Source of the DNA: Manduca sexta
Taxonomy: Eukaryota > Arthropoda > Insecta > Lepidoptera > Sphingidae
Direction of reading: 5' to 3'
Length of the DNA: 64,000 nucleotides
Assembly: GCF_014839805.1 (NCBI RefSeq)
Contig: NC_051134.1
Coordinates: forward strand, 9,021,170 to 9,085,169
Below the pieces are notes generated by a model. It saw only the letters and a list, made by a program, of their open reading frames with translations. It was not told the DNA's origin and searched no databases. Positions 14,391 through 27,414 of this stretch are shown here, piece by piece. Every line of letters begins with the position of its first letter. Positions within the stretch are counted from its first letter, which is position 1. Both the position numbers and the translations under genes were made by a program.

Positions 14391-14560
14391 CTAAGTGTTG
14401 CTCGCGGCTTCGCCACTACAAAAGTCTTTAAAAAACTTTTTATAGCGCCACGTAAACAGAACTACTTTAATTTCATCTAAATCCGTTCAGTTGTTTTAGC
14501 TTTTACTTCAAACAATCATCCAAACGTTCAAACTTTTGCATTTATAACATTAGATATATC
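14391..14560 (-). mobile_element. Helitron-like fragment, minus orientation
   Basis: Read on the minus strand it contains CTGAACGGATTTAGATGAAA and then GTGGCGAAGCCGCGAGCAA, the GC hairpin typical of the 3' end of lepidopteran non-autonomous Helitron-like repeats. The terminal CTAG is degenerate (ACACTTAG). Confidence 0.5.
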
Positions 14561-16018
14561 TACAAGTTCTTCAAAAATGTTTGTTGGAGTCTATTTCATA
14601 TAATATTAGCTAATAGGTTATTGTTGGTGATATGATGATTTTGTACAGGGTTAATACCCTGTAAATAAAAAACTATTTTTATATTAACCATTAAATCAAC
14701 TGTCATATTAGTTCATCGATTTACTTAACGAGTTTCTTATGTACAACAAACTTAAATAACAAATGACGCTACGTCACGTCTTGTATTAATCTTGATATTG
14801 GTGTTAGTACGGAAATCGGAATTATTAAACGCCTAGTATTATAGGGATAATTATTTTTCTACATCAGAATTTTAAAAAACGCTAAATGCTCTATATGTAG
14901 GTTCGAATGTTTGTCTGTTTATCTTCTAATATCTAATATAAATGGTAATGAAAAACTTTCTCTAGTAATTGAATAATAAAAGTCTTTTATGAATACAATA
15001 ACAGAATACATAATAGAACGCCCTTCAGCCCATTTCATGAATAAAGGAATTATTTGTTAATATTATGGTATTATATTGTCATGTTAGTACACAAATACAT
15101 CACGCCTTTATCCTCGAAGAGTTTGGCAGAGTAATAACCAGGGCACCCATTGCGCATGCAATACAACTACGTTATTAAGGCGGGCATAAGAATACTGAAT
15201 CCTGAAGCAAATATTTCACATTCATTGTCCTCATAGATAATCAGCGCGTGAACGAGGGATCCCATTTTTGACAAAATATAATACATTTTTCTAACATTTT
15301 TAAATATATAGTCCTGTAATTGTTCCTCTCAATAATACAAATCGTCGTTCTATATCTTTCTTTCATTATGTTCGTTTATTGGTTTCAATACATCAATAAA
15401 TAGCGTGGTTGTAAAATGTAGCATGACTTATTCCAGTAACCCTAGTGCAATTTACGAGGTATCGACGGATATCGGCGGAAACCACGCATGTGCACGCGGC
15501 GGGTTTAGCGTTTAGGGCGTCTGTCGGAAGCACTAGCGTTAGATTACAGTCATTAATGCCTTTGCAATTAGTGGTTTTATATGTCAGGGGGGTTTGTTGC
15601 GACGCAGTACCGTTCGGAAGTACTTATTTGATGAAACAGTGTTTTGTTTAGAATTGTACAGTTTTACTTATAAAAATTTCGCAAAGCTATGCTTACACAA
15701 ATTTACTCGATTAGTTGTTAGTCCAAAGCTGCCATCTTGCCTCTTAATTAGGTTTCAAATAGGAACCGGTGTTGTTTTTGACAACTACTTAAGCAATTTT
15801 TAACAACCTCTTAACGCTAAAACAAGTTTATAAGTAAGACTCCTAATATTTATTGACAGCCATTGTAAATTAATGAAATATAGACTGTATTTTAGGTAGT
15901 AAAGATATCGGCATGGACATGCAAAATATGGATCAATAATTGCTGTAGGTTTGTAATTGATACAAAACAAATATGATGTTTTGGTAGTGATGACTTCGTG
16001 ATATTGCATGGTCCTTAC

Positions 16019-16159
16019 AGCAACTAATTGTTTTGTGGTCTTGTGAATATTAATTAGGGCGCGCGATGATGTCTTGCTAGCTTGGTTATCTTGTTGCCCT
16101 TGCTCTTTACCCCCTATCCATAATAAAGGACCGTCTCCCTCGTCCTCATCATAGAACAT
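16019..16159 (-). CDS. Candidate initial coding exon, MFYDEDEGDG-
   Basis: The minus-strand ATG at 16159 opens 47 codons ending at donor GCT|GTAAGG (GT at 16018-16017), phase 0. The peptide begins MFYDEDEGDGPLLWIGGKEQ and continues hydrophilic (GQQDNQASKTSSRALIN), with no low-complexity bias and coding-like codons. An in-frame TGA two codons before the ATG supports this start. No signal peptide. I do not recognise the family. Following exons would be on the minus strand left of 16017; I did not find one with confidence. Confidence 0.4.
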
Positions 16160-19100
16160 TATTCAAACGATTAACAATTTTCGTTTTATTTTTCACAAAA
16201 AATGTTTACTCCATTCCACATGTAGTCATTATAATATACTTACAGATACTTCGCTTTTGATATTTTGTATTCCGGGTCGAAGGCAATTTTGGGAATTGAG
16301 CGTAATTGTTATCATTATCAAACGAAAATTACCTGTAATCTTGAGAAAAATAATTTCATATCTGGTTCATAATTACTCTAATTTTAAAACACTTAAGTCG
16401 GGCGTGACATATTTTGATGTAATTATTTAATAGAAGGAAATATACTCTGGCACATTCATTTATTATTAAAATAATTTATATTATATATGGCAACACTGCC
16501 GAGGACATTGTTAAACAAAGGCACTAATTATAAACAGCAGTTGATTTACAACTAAATGAGACAGAACGCCTTAAAGTATGCATCACTAAGTCTGGCCAAC
16601 GACTGAATCTATGATTACACGTAATAGAGCCGACAGAGGTCAACGCACCGGCATCCAACACTAATTTCCTTCGCCATTCCGGCGCAACAAAAAAAGTTTA
16701 TATAAAAAAGTAAAAAATGAAAGATACACGCATTGTTCGTCGGCCATGGCCGCCGCCCTGATTATGAGTTGACGAATCGCTCAGTGGGACGCCGCTACTG
16801 GTTTGTTTTTCTATATAAAAAATGATTAGTTTCATTAAGCATATGTATTGATCAATAACATGTTCCCATGACTAAATAAATATAATAAATAATAGTATCA
16901 TGGCCATCAATCAAATGTATTTTCGATTTGAAGCTGTAATTATAACTAAAATATAATTTTGGACTATGGAATTACCTGAACCTTAAGTATCCTGATTATT
17001 CAACATTACAGTTGGATTGGTTTCTATCTCTATATACAGTGTGCTTATTTGACACTTTCTAGAAAAAAAAACCTCCCCAAACTTTAGTACTTTCTCTCCG
17101 TCTTAACAATATTGGTTAATAAGAAACAGCATAAACCAAGATAAAATCAAGGAATAAAAATCGCCCATATTTTCTTTATCCATTTAATAATTCTAAACAG
17201 ACTAGTAAAAACTTAAACTTAACCCTTAATAAGTTTAAAATTACTTTATAAATATCGAATGACAGGGAGGGCACCGCGAGGGTTGGTGACGTCACTCGGC
17301 ACTCCTGTCGAGTGACTCACAGCTTTGTTTGAAGAGGATTGAATTACAGGCTTTCTGGATAAACTGTTTGTTTATATTAGATATACTATGTCTAGACTAA
17401 AGACTGTGTAACTAAAACAATATGCGGGATTTTATTAACGTTGGTAGGACGGCGGGAAAATATAAGTGAATTAAGGTTTAGTTTTATTTATTTAATCATT
17501 AGAGGGGCTTCGATTTTATTTCTCTTATGGATTGAAATTATTTTATATAAATCTCTATGTGCGTTTGTTTCTTCACACAAAAATTCTTAGTATAAATATT
17601 CGACACTATTGTCTTTGAAAATTGTTTTTAGGTCGTTAAACCGTCCAGCGTCCGACATATTGATTTTCGGTGATGTCATCAACGCTGTCCCCGCAATAAT
17701 TAAAGTCTAATAAATATAACATCCCCATTATATCGAATCAATTATTCTTTAGACAACAAGCAAAGGTATGAATCTTTAAATAAACGCGCCATAAAAATGC
17801 GGCAATTCTTAATCTAAAGTTTAAAAAGGGGGAGCGAATACAACGCTCAATTTGTTATTGTTAATTTCCCTTTAAACGTCATGCCAAAACATTTTTTATG
17901 AATGTAAACACTTGCGTCAATCAGCGCCAGCAATGACAAAAAATAACAGTAATTTAAATTGTCGCGACGTGAAAAATACATGTCATTGTGTTTTTGTCGT
18001 TTAATTCAAAGATATTGTAAAAAAAACCGTGCGGGTCCAATTTTATTCCCTGATTTGTAACCAATGTAGATAAGAATTTTTTGACAAATACAAGTAGGTT
18101 TACCATTATTACGAATTTTGCAGGTCCAGCTACGCATTTATCTCTACAATTGTCCAACGTACTGATATAATATATATTACGTTAATTTTAGTAATCAAGA
18201 TAAGTATTTGTTAAATAATGTATGTTTCCGTGTTTTTGTTGTCATTTAAAGAGCTATTTTGCTTATGAATAAACGAACTAAATTTGAAATAAGTTATAAA
18301 CAACAATTTATATGTAACTGAATTCCAGTAAGTAACAATAACCCCAATATCTTGCAACAGCTGTCTCCTTATGAATCATGTTACGCGGAATCTTCTGCCA
18401 TTTGCTCCCAAAATGGCACACACTCATACACCAGGATTGGTACAGTTGTAAAGGGACATGCTGTGTCATCGGAAAACAGTATGGCGCTGTTACCATATAC
18501 TGAGAACTGATACGATCTGACGAACGTTTGGCTCGACTCGTTTCAGTTTTAGAAAAATATGAAATGCAACATGTAGTGTATGTTGAAAGTACTAACTCTC
18601 TAAGTACTTGCTAGTTTGGAAGAAACATCTAATACAACGCGACATTCAGCAATTTAGGCTGGAAAACGATTGCCAGTAATAAATAATATTTTTATTTTTT
18701 TTTACTCTTTATTTAAGGAGCTTGGTCGTTATTGCACGACTATGTCGCTCCGTACGTCCACTTTTATCCATGCCTACTAAATTTTTATAAAATCAAAATA
18801 TTTTTTTAATAAACCCTTAGCCTCTTCCGATACTAGAATGGACAAAAAGCTATTTATGCTGCCCAATAATAAATAATTATTAATAAAGATGAACGTTAGT
18901 TCCCCGCCCTGCGTGACGACGCGAGACCATTCGTCAATAAATTACGTAACAAGAGTACCAGTAGAAGATTCACAATAACTAACTTTGTTACAAATACAAT
19001 ACTTATTTCAAAGGTTATTATAATGATATTGATGCGCCAGTTCTAGTACCCTAGCTCAAGGAGCAATCAACGATTCCTTATACATAATTCGACATATCAA

Positions 19101-20717
19101 AACAACGCATAAAAAGTGAGTATCATTGGTAAATACATCATCACATTATATTAGCTAATCATAATCAAACCAAACCCCAAACATTATAGAGTAAAGAAAT
19201 TAATTTAATTAAACATCACGTGTATCACGAGAGAATTCCAAACACCATTTTAATAATTACATGGGGTTGGGTGGCCACACCTTCAGCCAAATTAATAACT
19301 TTTGAATGAGGTCCATTAACCTTTTAAGGCATAATTAATTTGCGATTTCATGATCACATATCTAGCCATCCTGAGACATGTGAGGTTAAGTTTATGAGTC
19401 TGAGCATATCGAAATGAAGTCGTAACCTATATTCCTGGAGTTCTGTAATTGTTCATGATTGGATAATGACGGATAAACATCTTCCACGACCTACGCACTT
19501 ATGCATTTCTATCCACAAATGAACAGAAAAACAATGTAATTAAAGCGTATATTAGACATTAGTGTATGAAAGATTATTGAAAAACTAAACTTTGAACAAC
19601 ATTCAGACACCAATTTATGTGTATTAATATAGTGCATCTTTACACCGGTTATTTTAACATTGAATTCATTCTTAATTTTTATTCAACTTCTAAGAGTTGG
19701 CATAACAATTAATTCCCATTTGATTTATTTGTGTTAAACAATTGGGACTACACGTAAAAAAATCCTGATTCGTCTCTAGGCAAAAACTGGTTACACCTAT
19801 GAATTAATGACTTTGACAAATCTAGAAATCAACTTCACTACAAAAGCAGGTTGGAAATTAAAAAAAAATCATTACTAAAAGCCTAACTCCTCACTCCTAT
19901 TAACGGCTGGTACTCTGCAATCACTGGTGAAAGGCAGAAAGCCATCACGATCGTAATAATCGGCCATCGGCAGTCGCACGAATAAATTAGTTTCTTTTTT
20001 CATTAGAAAATGGAAACTTGTGGTCAATACACTAATTAATACTATGTGTAACTAGACTAGTAGATAAAAAAACGAAATAATAACTTCTTTAAGCAAACCT
20101 TCTTGAATTAAGGAAAAGTTTCTCCCTCTCTTCTATGTTGCCGTGCTCTGTAGGGTCCAGGATTATGTACTTTTCTTAATTTGTAAAACCTATATTTTAA
20201 CAATTGTGCAGTGCAATAAATTAATTGGTTGTATAATGAAATAAATCTCATTAACGAACCGGCAAATAATGACTTATTATCCTTAGAATCTGTAATGAAA
20301 TCTTGATGGTGCAGCGCCCAATTAGTCGAGTGAACATCAAGAGGCCACGAGTGTGTTGACGCGGCAAATCTTTGTATTCTGTAAATATTTATTTCAAATA
20401 TGGTTGTGGAGCCAATATTCGCTTAAAGCTACCCCTAGGACCACAACACAAGGATTTATTGTGTTCGGTTAGGCCCACGTTTGCCGCTGCTGTTTTTTAG
20501 AGAAGTGCCGGCAATATCACCAGATAAAATGTCCCTTGTTTCAACTCTGCTCAATTTATCACAGATCCTTTACAAGAAAATATTATACATCATATTAAAC
20601 CAATACTGTTTTGAATTAATTTACGTTGAATAATTGTGTTTAAATTTTATTTAAACTTAATTAATCAACGTAAATGTATGACCATTCCTACTGTCCAGTA
20701 TTAAGTATTATTTTCAG
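16160..20717. other. No supported gene; AT-rich intergenic or intronic DNA
   Basis: There is a GC-rich patch around 16737-16800 and a short one at 17268-17325. Otherwise low-complexity AT-rich DNA with no recognisable exon. Confidence 0.4.
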
Positions 20718-20796
20718 GTACAAGTGTGCATCGTCGGTGGAGTGGCTCGCGTTTGGCAACTGTACCGTTCGCACCGTTATGTTCGTGATCAACTAA
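20718..20796 (+). CDS. Candidate terminal coding exon
   Basis: After the acceptor TTATTTTCAG (AG at 20716-20717) one base plus 25 codons run to TAA at 20794-20796. The peptide starts YKCASSVEWLAFGNC and ends MFVIN. The segment is strongly GC-enriched against its surroundings, with G/C at most third positions, as in lepidopteran exons. No family recognised and no partner exon found, so this remains a prediction. The opposite strand is also open but lacks a good donor. Confidence 0.35.
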
Positions 20797-20954
20797 ATTA
20801 TTACTTCTATCCATAATAATTAGCTTTTGTTCGAATGCTCTGTTATTTTGCCTACTAAAATATACGTTACTTTTTTATTGTTGAGAATTTTTTTTTTCAT
20901 TATCATTTATTTTGTTGTGACAAAAATATTTATTTTTTTAAAAAGTCAATATTA

Positions 20955-21035
20955 CTTTGTCCGACCCGAGGTTTGAAACCAAGACCTCAGCACTGCAGCC
21001 AAACCGTAATACAACTACGCCACTGAAGCAGCAGT
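20955..21035 (-). repeat. tRNA-derived SINE head
   Basis: Minus strand shows an A-box-like GTGGCGTAGTTG and a B-box-like GGTTTCAAACC preceded by GAGGTCTT. The same head is seen at 61590-61680 and 63460-63540. Not a functional tRNA: the cloverleaf is incomplete. Confidence 0.65.
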
Positions 21036-21449
21036 TATATTGCAATTAAAATGAAACTGACCAATGAGATACATCATATTCAAACGTCAGATATCAACGA
21101 TCTTAAAGACTTCAATAATATCAATGAGACTGATTTGTATTCGCAGTTCTCAGAGTGTGTTACGCGAAACGGAGCCAGTCACGGGTGGGCAGCCACCGCA
21201 GGGGATCGATTACCTATCGCGGATTACTCGCTCTTGCATAACCTTTCTCATTGTATAATTTAATTATAAGAATCGTGTCACATTACGAGTTATTTATACA
21301 ACTGGACTTCAGATGATGAATCCATCGACGTGAAAGTTTATTTGAATGTTGTTATGAAGTTAAATACTCAGATTGACCAAGTCCTTGATTACTTAGACTA
21401 GTTTTCTGGGAATGTGCCTAGAAGGACTATCATATTATTATATATTGTC

Positions 21450-21735
21450 TCACTGCTGGTGACGGGCCTCCTACTACTGAGAGGGATTAGGCCTTAGTCC
21501 AACACGCTCGCCTAGTGCGGTAGACTTCACACACCCTCAAAATTCCTATAGAAAACTTCTCAGGTATGCAGGTTTCCTCACGATGTTTTCCTTCACGGTT
21601 AATGTAAGCGATTATTCACTGAGAATACACACATAATTTTAGAAAAGTCAGAAGTGTGTGCCTATGGTATTTGAACCTGCGGACATTCGTCTTGGCAGTC
21701 CGTTCCACACCCAACTAGGCTATCACCGCACATAC
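21450..21735 (-). repeat. tRNA-derived SINE, family B (copy 1)
   Basis: Minus-strand reading starts GCGGTGATAGCCTAGTTGGG (A box) and has box B GGTTCAAATACC. The body contains ACATCGTGAGGAAACCTGCA and ends in AGTAGTAGGAGGCCCGT. Copies occur at 29040-29337 and 41508-41700. Confidence 0.75.
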
Positions 21736-23740
21736 GTAACCATAATTATTTCACGTATAAAGGTGCCCCTAGCAGATTGAAATTAAGCAATTAGGCTTTC
21801 CACGAAAAAACCATTACAAAGCACGCGGCATACGGATTTTTCGAAGCGCACGTCGCACGAACTTCGCACGGGAAAGCTCGCAACATACATTATTTATTTA
21901 TTAGTGCATATACTATTGCACGTTATTCAAATTTAAATCACGACTCGGTACAAATTATAGTCTATTTGTGCCAATGGGATAGACGTGGATTTAACCTGTA
22001 GACGCGCCTGGACTAAATCGCAATTTGAATTCTATTTTACATAGAATTTAATAAGTAGTCCGTATACAGGGTTATTTTGGCATTACGTCACTAAATGAAA
22101 CCACATATTTGTAACAAATAACACTTTATAACAAGTTAGTAGATGTGTGAACAGTGTAATTTTCGAACAAAAAAAAGTGAACCACAAAAAATTATTTTGA
22201 TATTATATGCTCTAATATTACTAGTGCCAATCTAAGAGAATTCGTTACAGCGGCAACATCACACTTTTAGCAACGCAATGTCTAAATGGCCCTATCTTAT
22301 CTATAATATTGAGTTTGGGCCCTTATAATGATTTTAAGGCAAGGCTTTTAGTTAGTCATTATATCTTAATGTCAATTATTATAAAAGACTTCAAAACTAT
22401 CTTCAACAAGGTCCAAGCCAAAAACCGCATAGAATGATATTTCAAACAAACGTCAAAAACGCGAAATTAAATAACATTTTGACTTAAAATTTGATCGCCT
22501 AAATCTCTTTCGTTGTACTTAAAAATAATGCATATTATCATGATATTGTTCATTACATTCTTCATTATTTCAGTAACCAAGACAAACGCCATTCGATACG
22601 GCATATTCTATTGAAACTATTAGTATTGTGCTAATCGTCGCCCTGTTTTTCCTGGAAACAAACTAACAAACACTGCAAATAGCAAACCGCAAAATGACAA
22701 AACGTTGCAAATATATTTCCTCGTTATTTTACTATGCAGGTAATATTACTATTTATTCAGTGCATTACACAGAATGATTTGAATGTTATTGTCATATACC
22801 TATATTTAACTGTGTTATTGTAATAGATGTGCGATTTCGAAAGTTATTTCAACGATTGTTAGAACTAAAGGCGAAAAGTGCGAAATGGATTGGAATTTTA
22901 AATAATTTTAGGCTAACTTTTAAACCCGGAAAAATATACAAGAGGACCGTAGCTTTCTCAAGGAGGCGAAGCTGTGAAAAACTCTAAGTGATATTTGTAA
23001 TAAAGCCCCTATTCTTTTACAAAAGCTGAGAAGCCGACTATTTTTGTAATTGTCATTTTTTTTCCCTAGTTATAACTCAGAGACGGCTTGACAAAGCGGG
23101 CATACTCTGCGAGGAAACAAAAGATCGCGGCTGATTCACGCGCTCAAATATTAACCAAAAAATATTTTTTAATCCCACAATGGATAGAACACTCGCTAAA
23201 CCACCATTGTTAAGAATCCAAGCTATGAATAATACCTAATAAAAAATACAAACATTTGCCCAACTTCATGTTTTATAAAAGTCTTTTTAACAACATGCAA
23301 TTTATGAAGTAGTTGGAACAAGAGATGTGAAGTGACACAACATGGTGATTATTTAGAACGAGTCATTATTTATCTGTTACGGTCTCATCAATTGATAAAA
23401 TAGAGTACCTAGTCTTTCCGAAATGAGTGAGACTCCTAGTATTACATCATGACGTCGAAAGTTCGAAACTACCAACCTTTGACTTTTCGAAGTTACTAAT
23501 GTATTCATTGTTAATTGTCGCTAGCTTAACAGGGAAAGGAAAACAACGTGAGAATACCTTCATACTTAAGAATTCTCCATAAGTATTTTAAAGGTATATC
23601 AAGTCCATCAACCCACATTAGTCCAGCGTGGTTGAATTAGACTTAATCTCTTTTCCAGGTGTGGCCCATGCTCAGCATGCAGCAAAGTATAAAATCCGTG
23701 GTATATCTTACTTATTGCACATTACAACTTTGCTGCTAGA

Positions 23741-23935
23741 AGGATATGTATCCGCCCGGATAGCGAACATCATACACAAGGTGTTAAAAAACGCTATAGC
23801 GGCCCCTGTAAGTGTGTCGCGTTCAGGAATCAGCCTGTGTATATTCGGGTCCAACACGCCGACATCTCTCGTCAGTCGACCTTCTATTGGACTCCACTTA
23901 CCATCAGGTGCATGGGGGTTACTATGCACGTATAT
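23741..23935 (+). repeat. Interspersed repeat, family A (copy 2)
   Basis: Collinear with 3033-3270, including ACACAAGGTGTTAAAA and the ending CTCCACTTACCATCAGGTGC. Confidence 0.65.
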
Positions 23936-24160
23936 ATATATAGATATTGTATCGCATTGGTTATTAGAGCTTGTTATTATTCGAGTCAGAGAACGTGTAC
24001 TTGAGTAGCCGTGTAACTGTGTGTTCCTACAGTTCATAACTCTTGGCTTAATTAATTCTTTCTTCGAATGATAAACTTATAAAGGTGACAATGATATTGC
24101 AGTGGAAATAAAAGTATCCTGAGGCAGACGATCAATCTACATACAATAAATGTGTCACAC

Positions 24161-24206
24161 AGACGTCCTGCGCGCGCTGGGCGCCGGTGTTACTAATGAG
24201 AGCTAT
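24161..24206 (+). CDS. Possible small terminal exon
   Basis: After CACACAG a GC-rich stretch gives two bases, then VLRALGAGVTNESYL and TGA at 24204-24206. Local GC richness and codons look coding, but the pyrimidine tract before the acceptor is weak and the peptide is too short to assign. Confidence 0.2.
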
Positions 24207-24289
24207 TTGTGAATCCTGTAGTATCGAGAGGATATCGATCCGCTTATAGAATCTATAATACCATTCGTTGGTGATTCACTTGCATTTTT

Positions 24290-24945
24290 AAGGATCTGTA
24301 TTTTATAAGATCAATTTGTTGTCCGTCTGTCTGTTTGTCAAAAACATTTTGCGCAGAATCGCGTAGTTATCGAGTTGAAATTTATTTCCAATACTCGGGT
24401 CTATTGGTGGCTTTCAGCTATGACAGAAACAAACGTGTAAGTTAATCCGTTTAAAAGATATGTCATTATATCGCATATTTTAACATATTTTATGATTAGC
24501 AAGAGAATCATAACCTATAAAGTACTTCCGGTTGACTTAGAATTATAAAATTTGGCAGGAAGCTACATATGTCTCACAGCACAAGTTCAGAAAAAATTGA
24601 AAACTGAGATACGAATTTTATTATATTGTAATTTCTTTTAGGGGTACTGGTGTTAGTGTGATTTTATTCTTTTAATAATTTATTGATTTTGTTAGTGTCA
24701 TGATGTGCGAATAAATAATTAGTATTTAAAACCGTAAAGTTGTACTTTAATAACGAAAAAAGCTAATTTATTATATCAAACTTATTATTTATAGTTAGTA
24801 CAATAACTGTAACTAGGGATCAAACGGCAAAGTTAAGTTTGTCAAGTTTGAACTTATATACTTAGATACCTTATCAACAAGTTTGTACGGAACACTCATT
24901 GCATTGCAAGTCCAACTCGCGCTTGTCCAGCTTTTTTTTTATTAT
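24290..24945 (+). repeat. Degenerate interspersed repeat
   Basis: Contains landmarks of a common lepidopteran repeat: CCGTCTGTCTGTTTGTCAAA, GAGTTGAAATTTATTTCCAA-TACTCGGGTCTA, AAAATTTGGCAGGAAGCTAC, and at the right end a decayed AAGTCCAACTCGCGCTTGTC followed by a T run. Strongly diverged; class not certain. Confidence 0.45.
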
Positions 24946-27209
24946 AGACAGCCGTATGAAATTAGTCTTTTTATATAATTATTCTATATTTAATGAAGAT
25001 ATTGTTTGTTTACATTTTCTTGTAAACCATAGTAACCCAAGAATTATTAATTATAATCCATCTACTATTGAAAATGTAAATTTGTGTAACGTTTCTTGTT
25101 AATAAGCTAAATTATATTCATAACTAGTCAATTGTAAAATATTATTATAGATCTCTATTTCATATCGGTCTACACTACCCATTAATTGTTTCAAGCTAAC
25201 ATTACTCATAATATATTAATTATTTAAAAGGCATTGAATTCAGCTCTAGAAGCAAAACACGCAACAGAACTTTGAATACATATCAGCTGAATTTCAGTTT
25301 AAAAGTTAATCTAACGTGACTTTTTTTTTGCTTTTTCAGCCGTCCGCGAGCATAATTTACATGAAATGAATGTTCGTGACTAATGCAATATCGCTTATGC
25401 CATTTTGGGACGATTTAAAAACTTAATGAATTAATCTATATATAATAAAGTAGCGGAGTTTAATGATTTTCTTTTTACTAACGGTGGCGTAGAGCGAGGA
25501 ATAGGAATCAGATTCGTTTTCCAGTAAAGTAAATTTTTCTAACACGATTTTCTTTGATGACTAAGGATATTAATTTTCGACAAACACATATTGAGTGTTA
25601 CATCAACTCTGTATTAAAAAAGAATAATAGAAAGAGGATGAGTATCAATAAGTAAGTTTAATTATTATTTAAATCTTAATTTTGCGACGCTATTACGTTT
25701 AGGCAAATGGTTTTCTAATAAGAAGGGATATTCACCTTAGAACGTCACGCTAGTTTGATTTAAGTCAATGAACCGATAGATTTTACAGTTTATGCCATTA
25801 GCGAGTATACCTTAAGTAACCTCCATGTTTTTGACGTAGTTTTACAAAATTAGGGCTTTAAAACATGATTTCACTAATTATGGAGTTAAATACATTATTA
25901 AGAGGAACAAGTGACTTCCTAATAGTCAGCTCCGTGATTGTTCGTAAAAGGTAGCAACGCCACTCAGAATTTAGAATTATAAAGCTCTGTACATGCGTTT
26001 AGACATAAAATATTTGTTAAGTGTATATTCACAAAACACTTGCTACAGAATCATACAAATCTATAGTTCCTGTATGAGTGCCTATAACCCGATTCTTGCC
26101 GGCTACCCCTTCTTAATTTATGTAAAATATGATTATCTTTAAAAAAATTTGCAGACCGACCGACAGACAGATTCACACATATCATTATTACTTATATACT
26201 TATAAAATTTCACCTTTCGCCACTGCTCTACATACTGTTGCTCGATGACATATATAGACATAGCATCATCATTATAATAAGAATTCTTCGAAAATCGTCT
26301 CCTCCAATAAGTTCAGACACGGTTATCAAAATTCAAATTACCGTGCATAAGTTTTGCTTATTATTCGACTTAAAACCCGCAACTAACGAGATATCGTTAG
26401 ATTAATGTTCCAAAAAATTAGACGATTCAAGTTTTTTAGCCTTTGTCGAGTCATTGTTACAGCTTAACATAAACTTTAATATAGAGAAACTATATTTCAA
26501 TATTAGTAGAGCCACTGTAGACAGTTTAGTCTAGAATACTTATAATATTGCATATTCTACAATGTTAAATGAGTTTTTAATCAATTTAATTGATTTGGTT
26601 TTATTTAAATAAACTTGGACCATGTCGGCGATTTGAAGTGTACTAAAAGTTCTAGTATGCTTAAACCAATAATACTTTAATATTCTTTATATTCGTATTC
26701 TTTACAAAAATCATAATGCAGTCTAGAAATATTTTACATGACCAAAAGTTGCAGAGAATTGAATTTTTCAGACTTAAATTTTTACCCCTAATGGAGACTG
26801 CGCTGTGAGCTGATTAGGGTTACAACAGCTAAAGAAAAAAGAATAGAAGTTTATTTGAGGCCTATAAACCTCTCTAAATTACGAATAAGTTCAAATCATA
26901 CAGTTGTCGCAAAAATATTATAATTATTTTAATTTGTAACCAATAGTTATAAAAAGTTACATTATAAGTTTTCTGTTATTTGGGCATTAAAGTTCGAAAA
27001 GTTTAATAAAAATAATATTACTTAAAAAAATATAAAAAAAAACATAAAAAAGGTTATAAAAAGTATAGTTTCCAATATATAAATGCAATTTAAAATATCA
27101 AAATAAAACTTTTTTTTTCCGAATCAATTCCTGTACGCAATAACGGAGCAACGGCACTCCGCGAAATGGGTTATTTTTTAATAAAAAAAATCGACTTACC
27201 ATTTTGCAG

Positions 27210-27414
27210 TAAGTTTTTGGAGTTTCGTAAGAGGAGGAGTGGCGTGGTCGTCCGCTATGCAACGCACCGGGCCGCACTGTGCTTCCCGGCGCGTCACGCA
27301 GGGCTTTATACACCGCCTGAATCGCGCACGACGTATTCTGATAACCACGGCGATTTTGATTCGATATCGAAATACAGGAGTCTAGACATACTTGGTGCCG
27401 TAGGGGAGATTTAG
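27210..27414 (+). CDS. Candidate terminal coding exon, unknown product
   Basis: After the acceptor ATTTTGCAG (AG at 27208-27209) the frame runs in phase 2 to TAG at 27412-27414, about 67 codons. It opens KFLEFRKRRSGVVVRYATHR, becomes GC-rich, and ends KYRSLDILGAVGEI. The GC-rich core stands out from very AT-rich flanks. Residues are balanced and charged, with no membrane segment. The family is unknown and no polyA signal is obvious nearby. An antisense frame overlaps but lacks splice support. Confidence 0.3.

Noticed and set aside
16696..16769. TATATAAAA followed by a strong Kozak ATG (GGCCATGGCC)
   Set aside because: On the plus strand the frame ends after eight codons (MAAALIMS); on the minus strand it becomes AT-rich noise. 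No splice signal rescues either.
20955..21035. Possible functional tRNA gene
   Set aside because: A- and B-box-like words exist, but the acceptor stem and anticodon arm do not fold; the same unit recurs as a SINE head.
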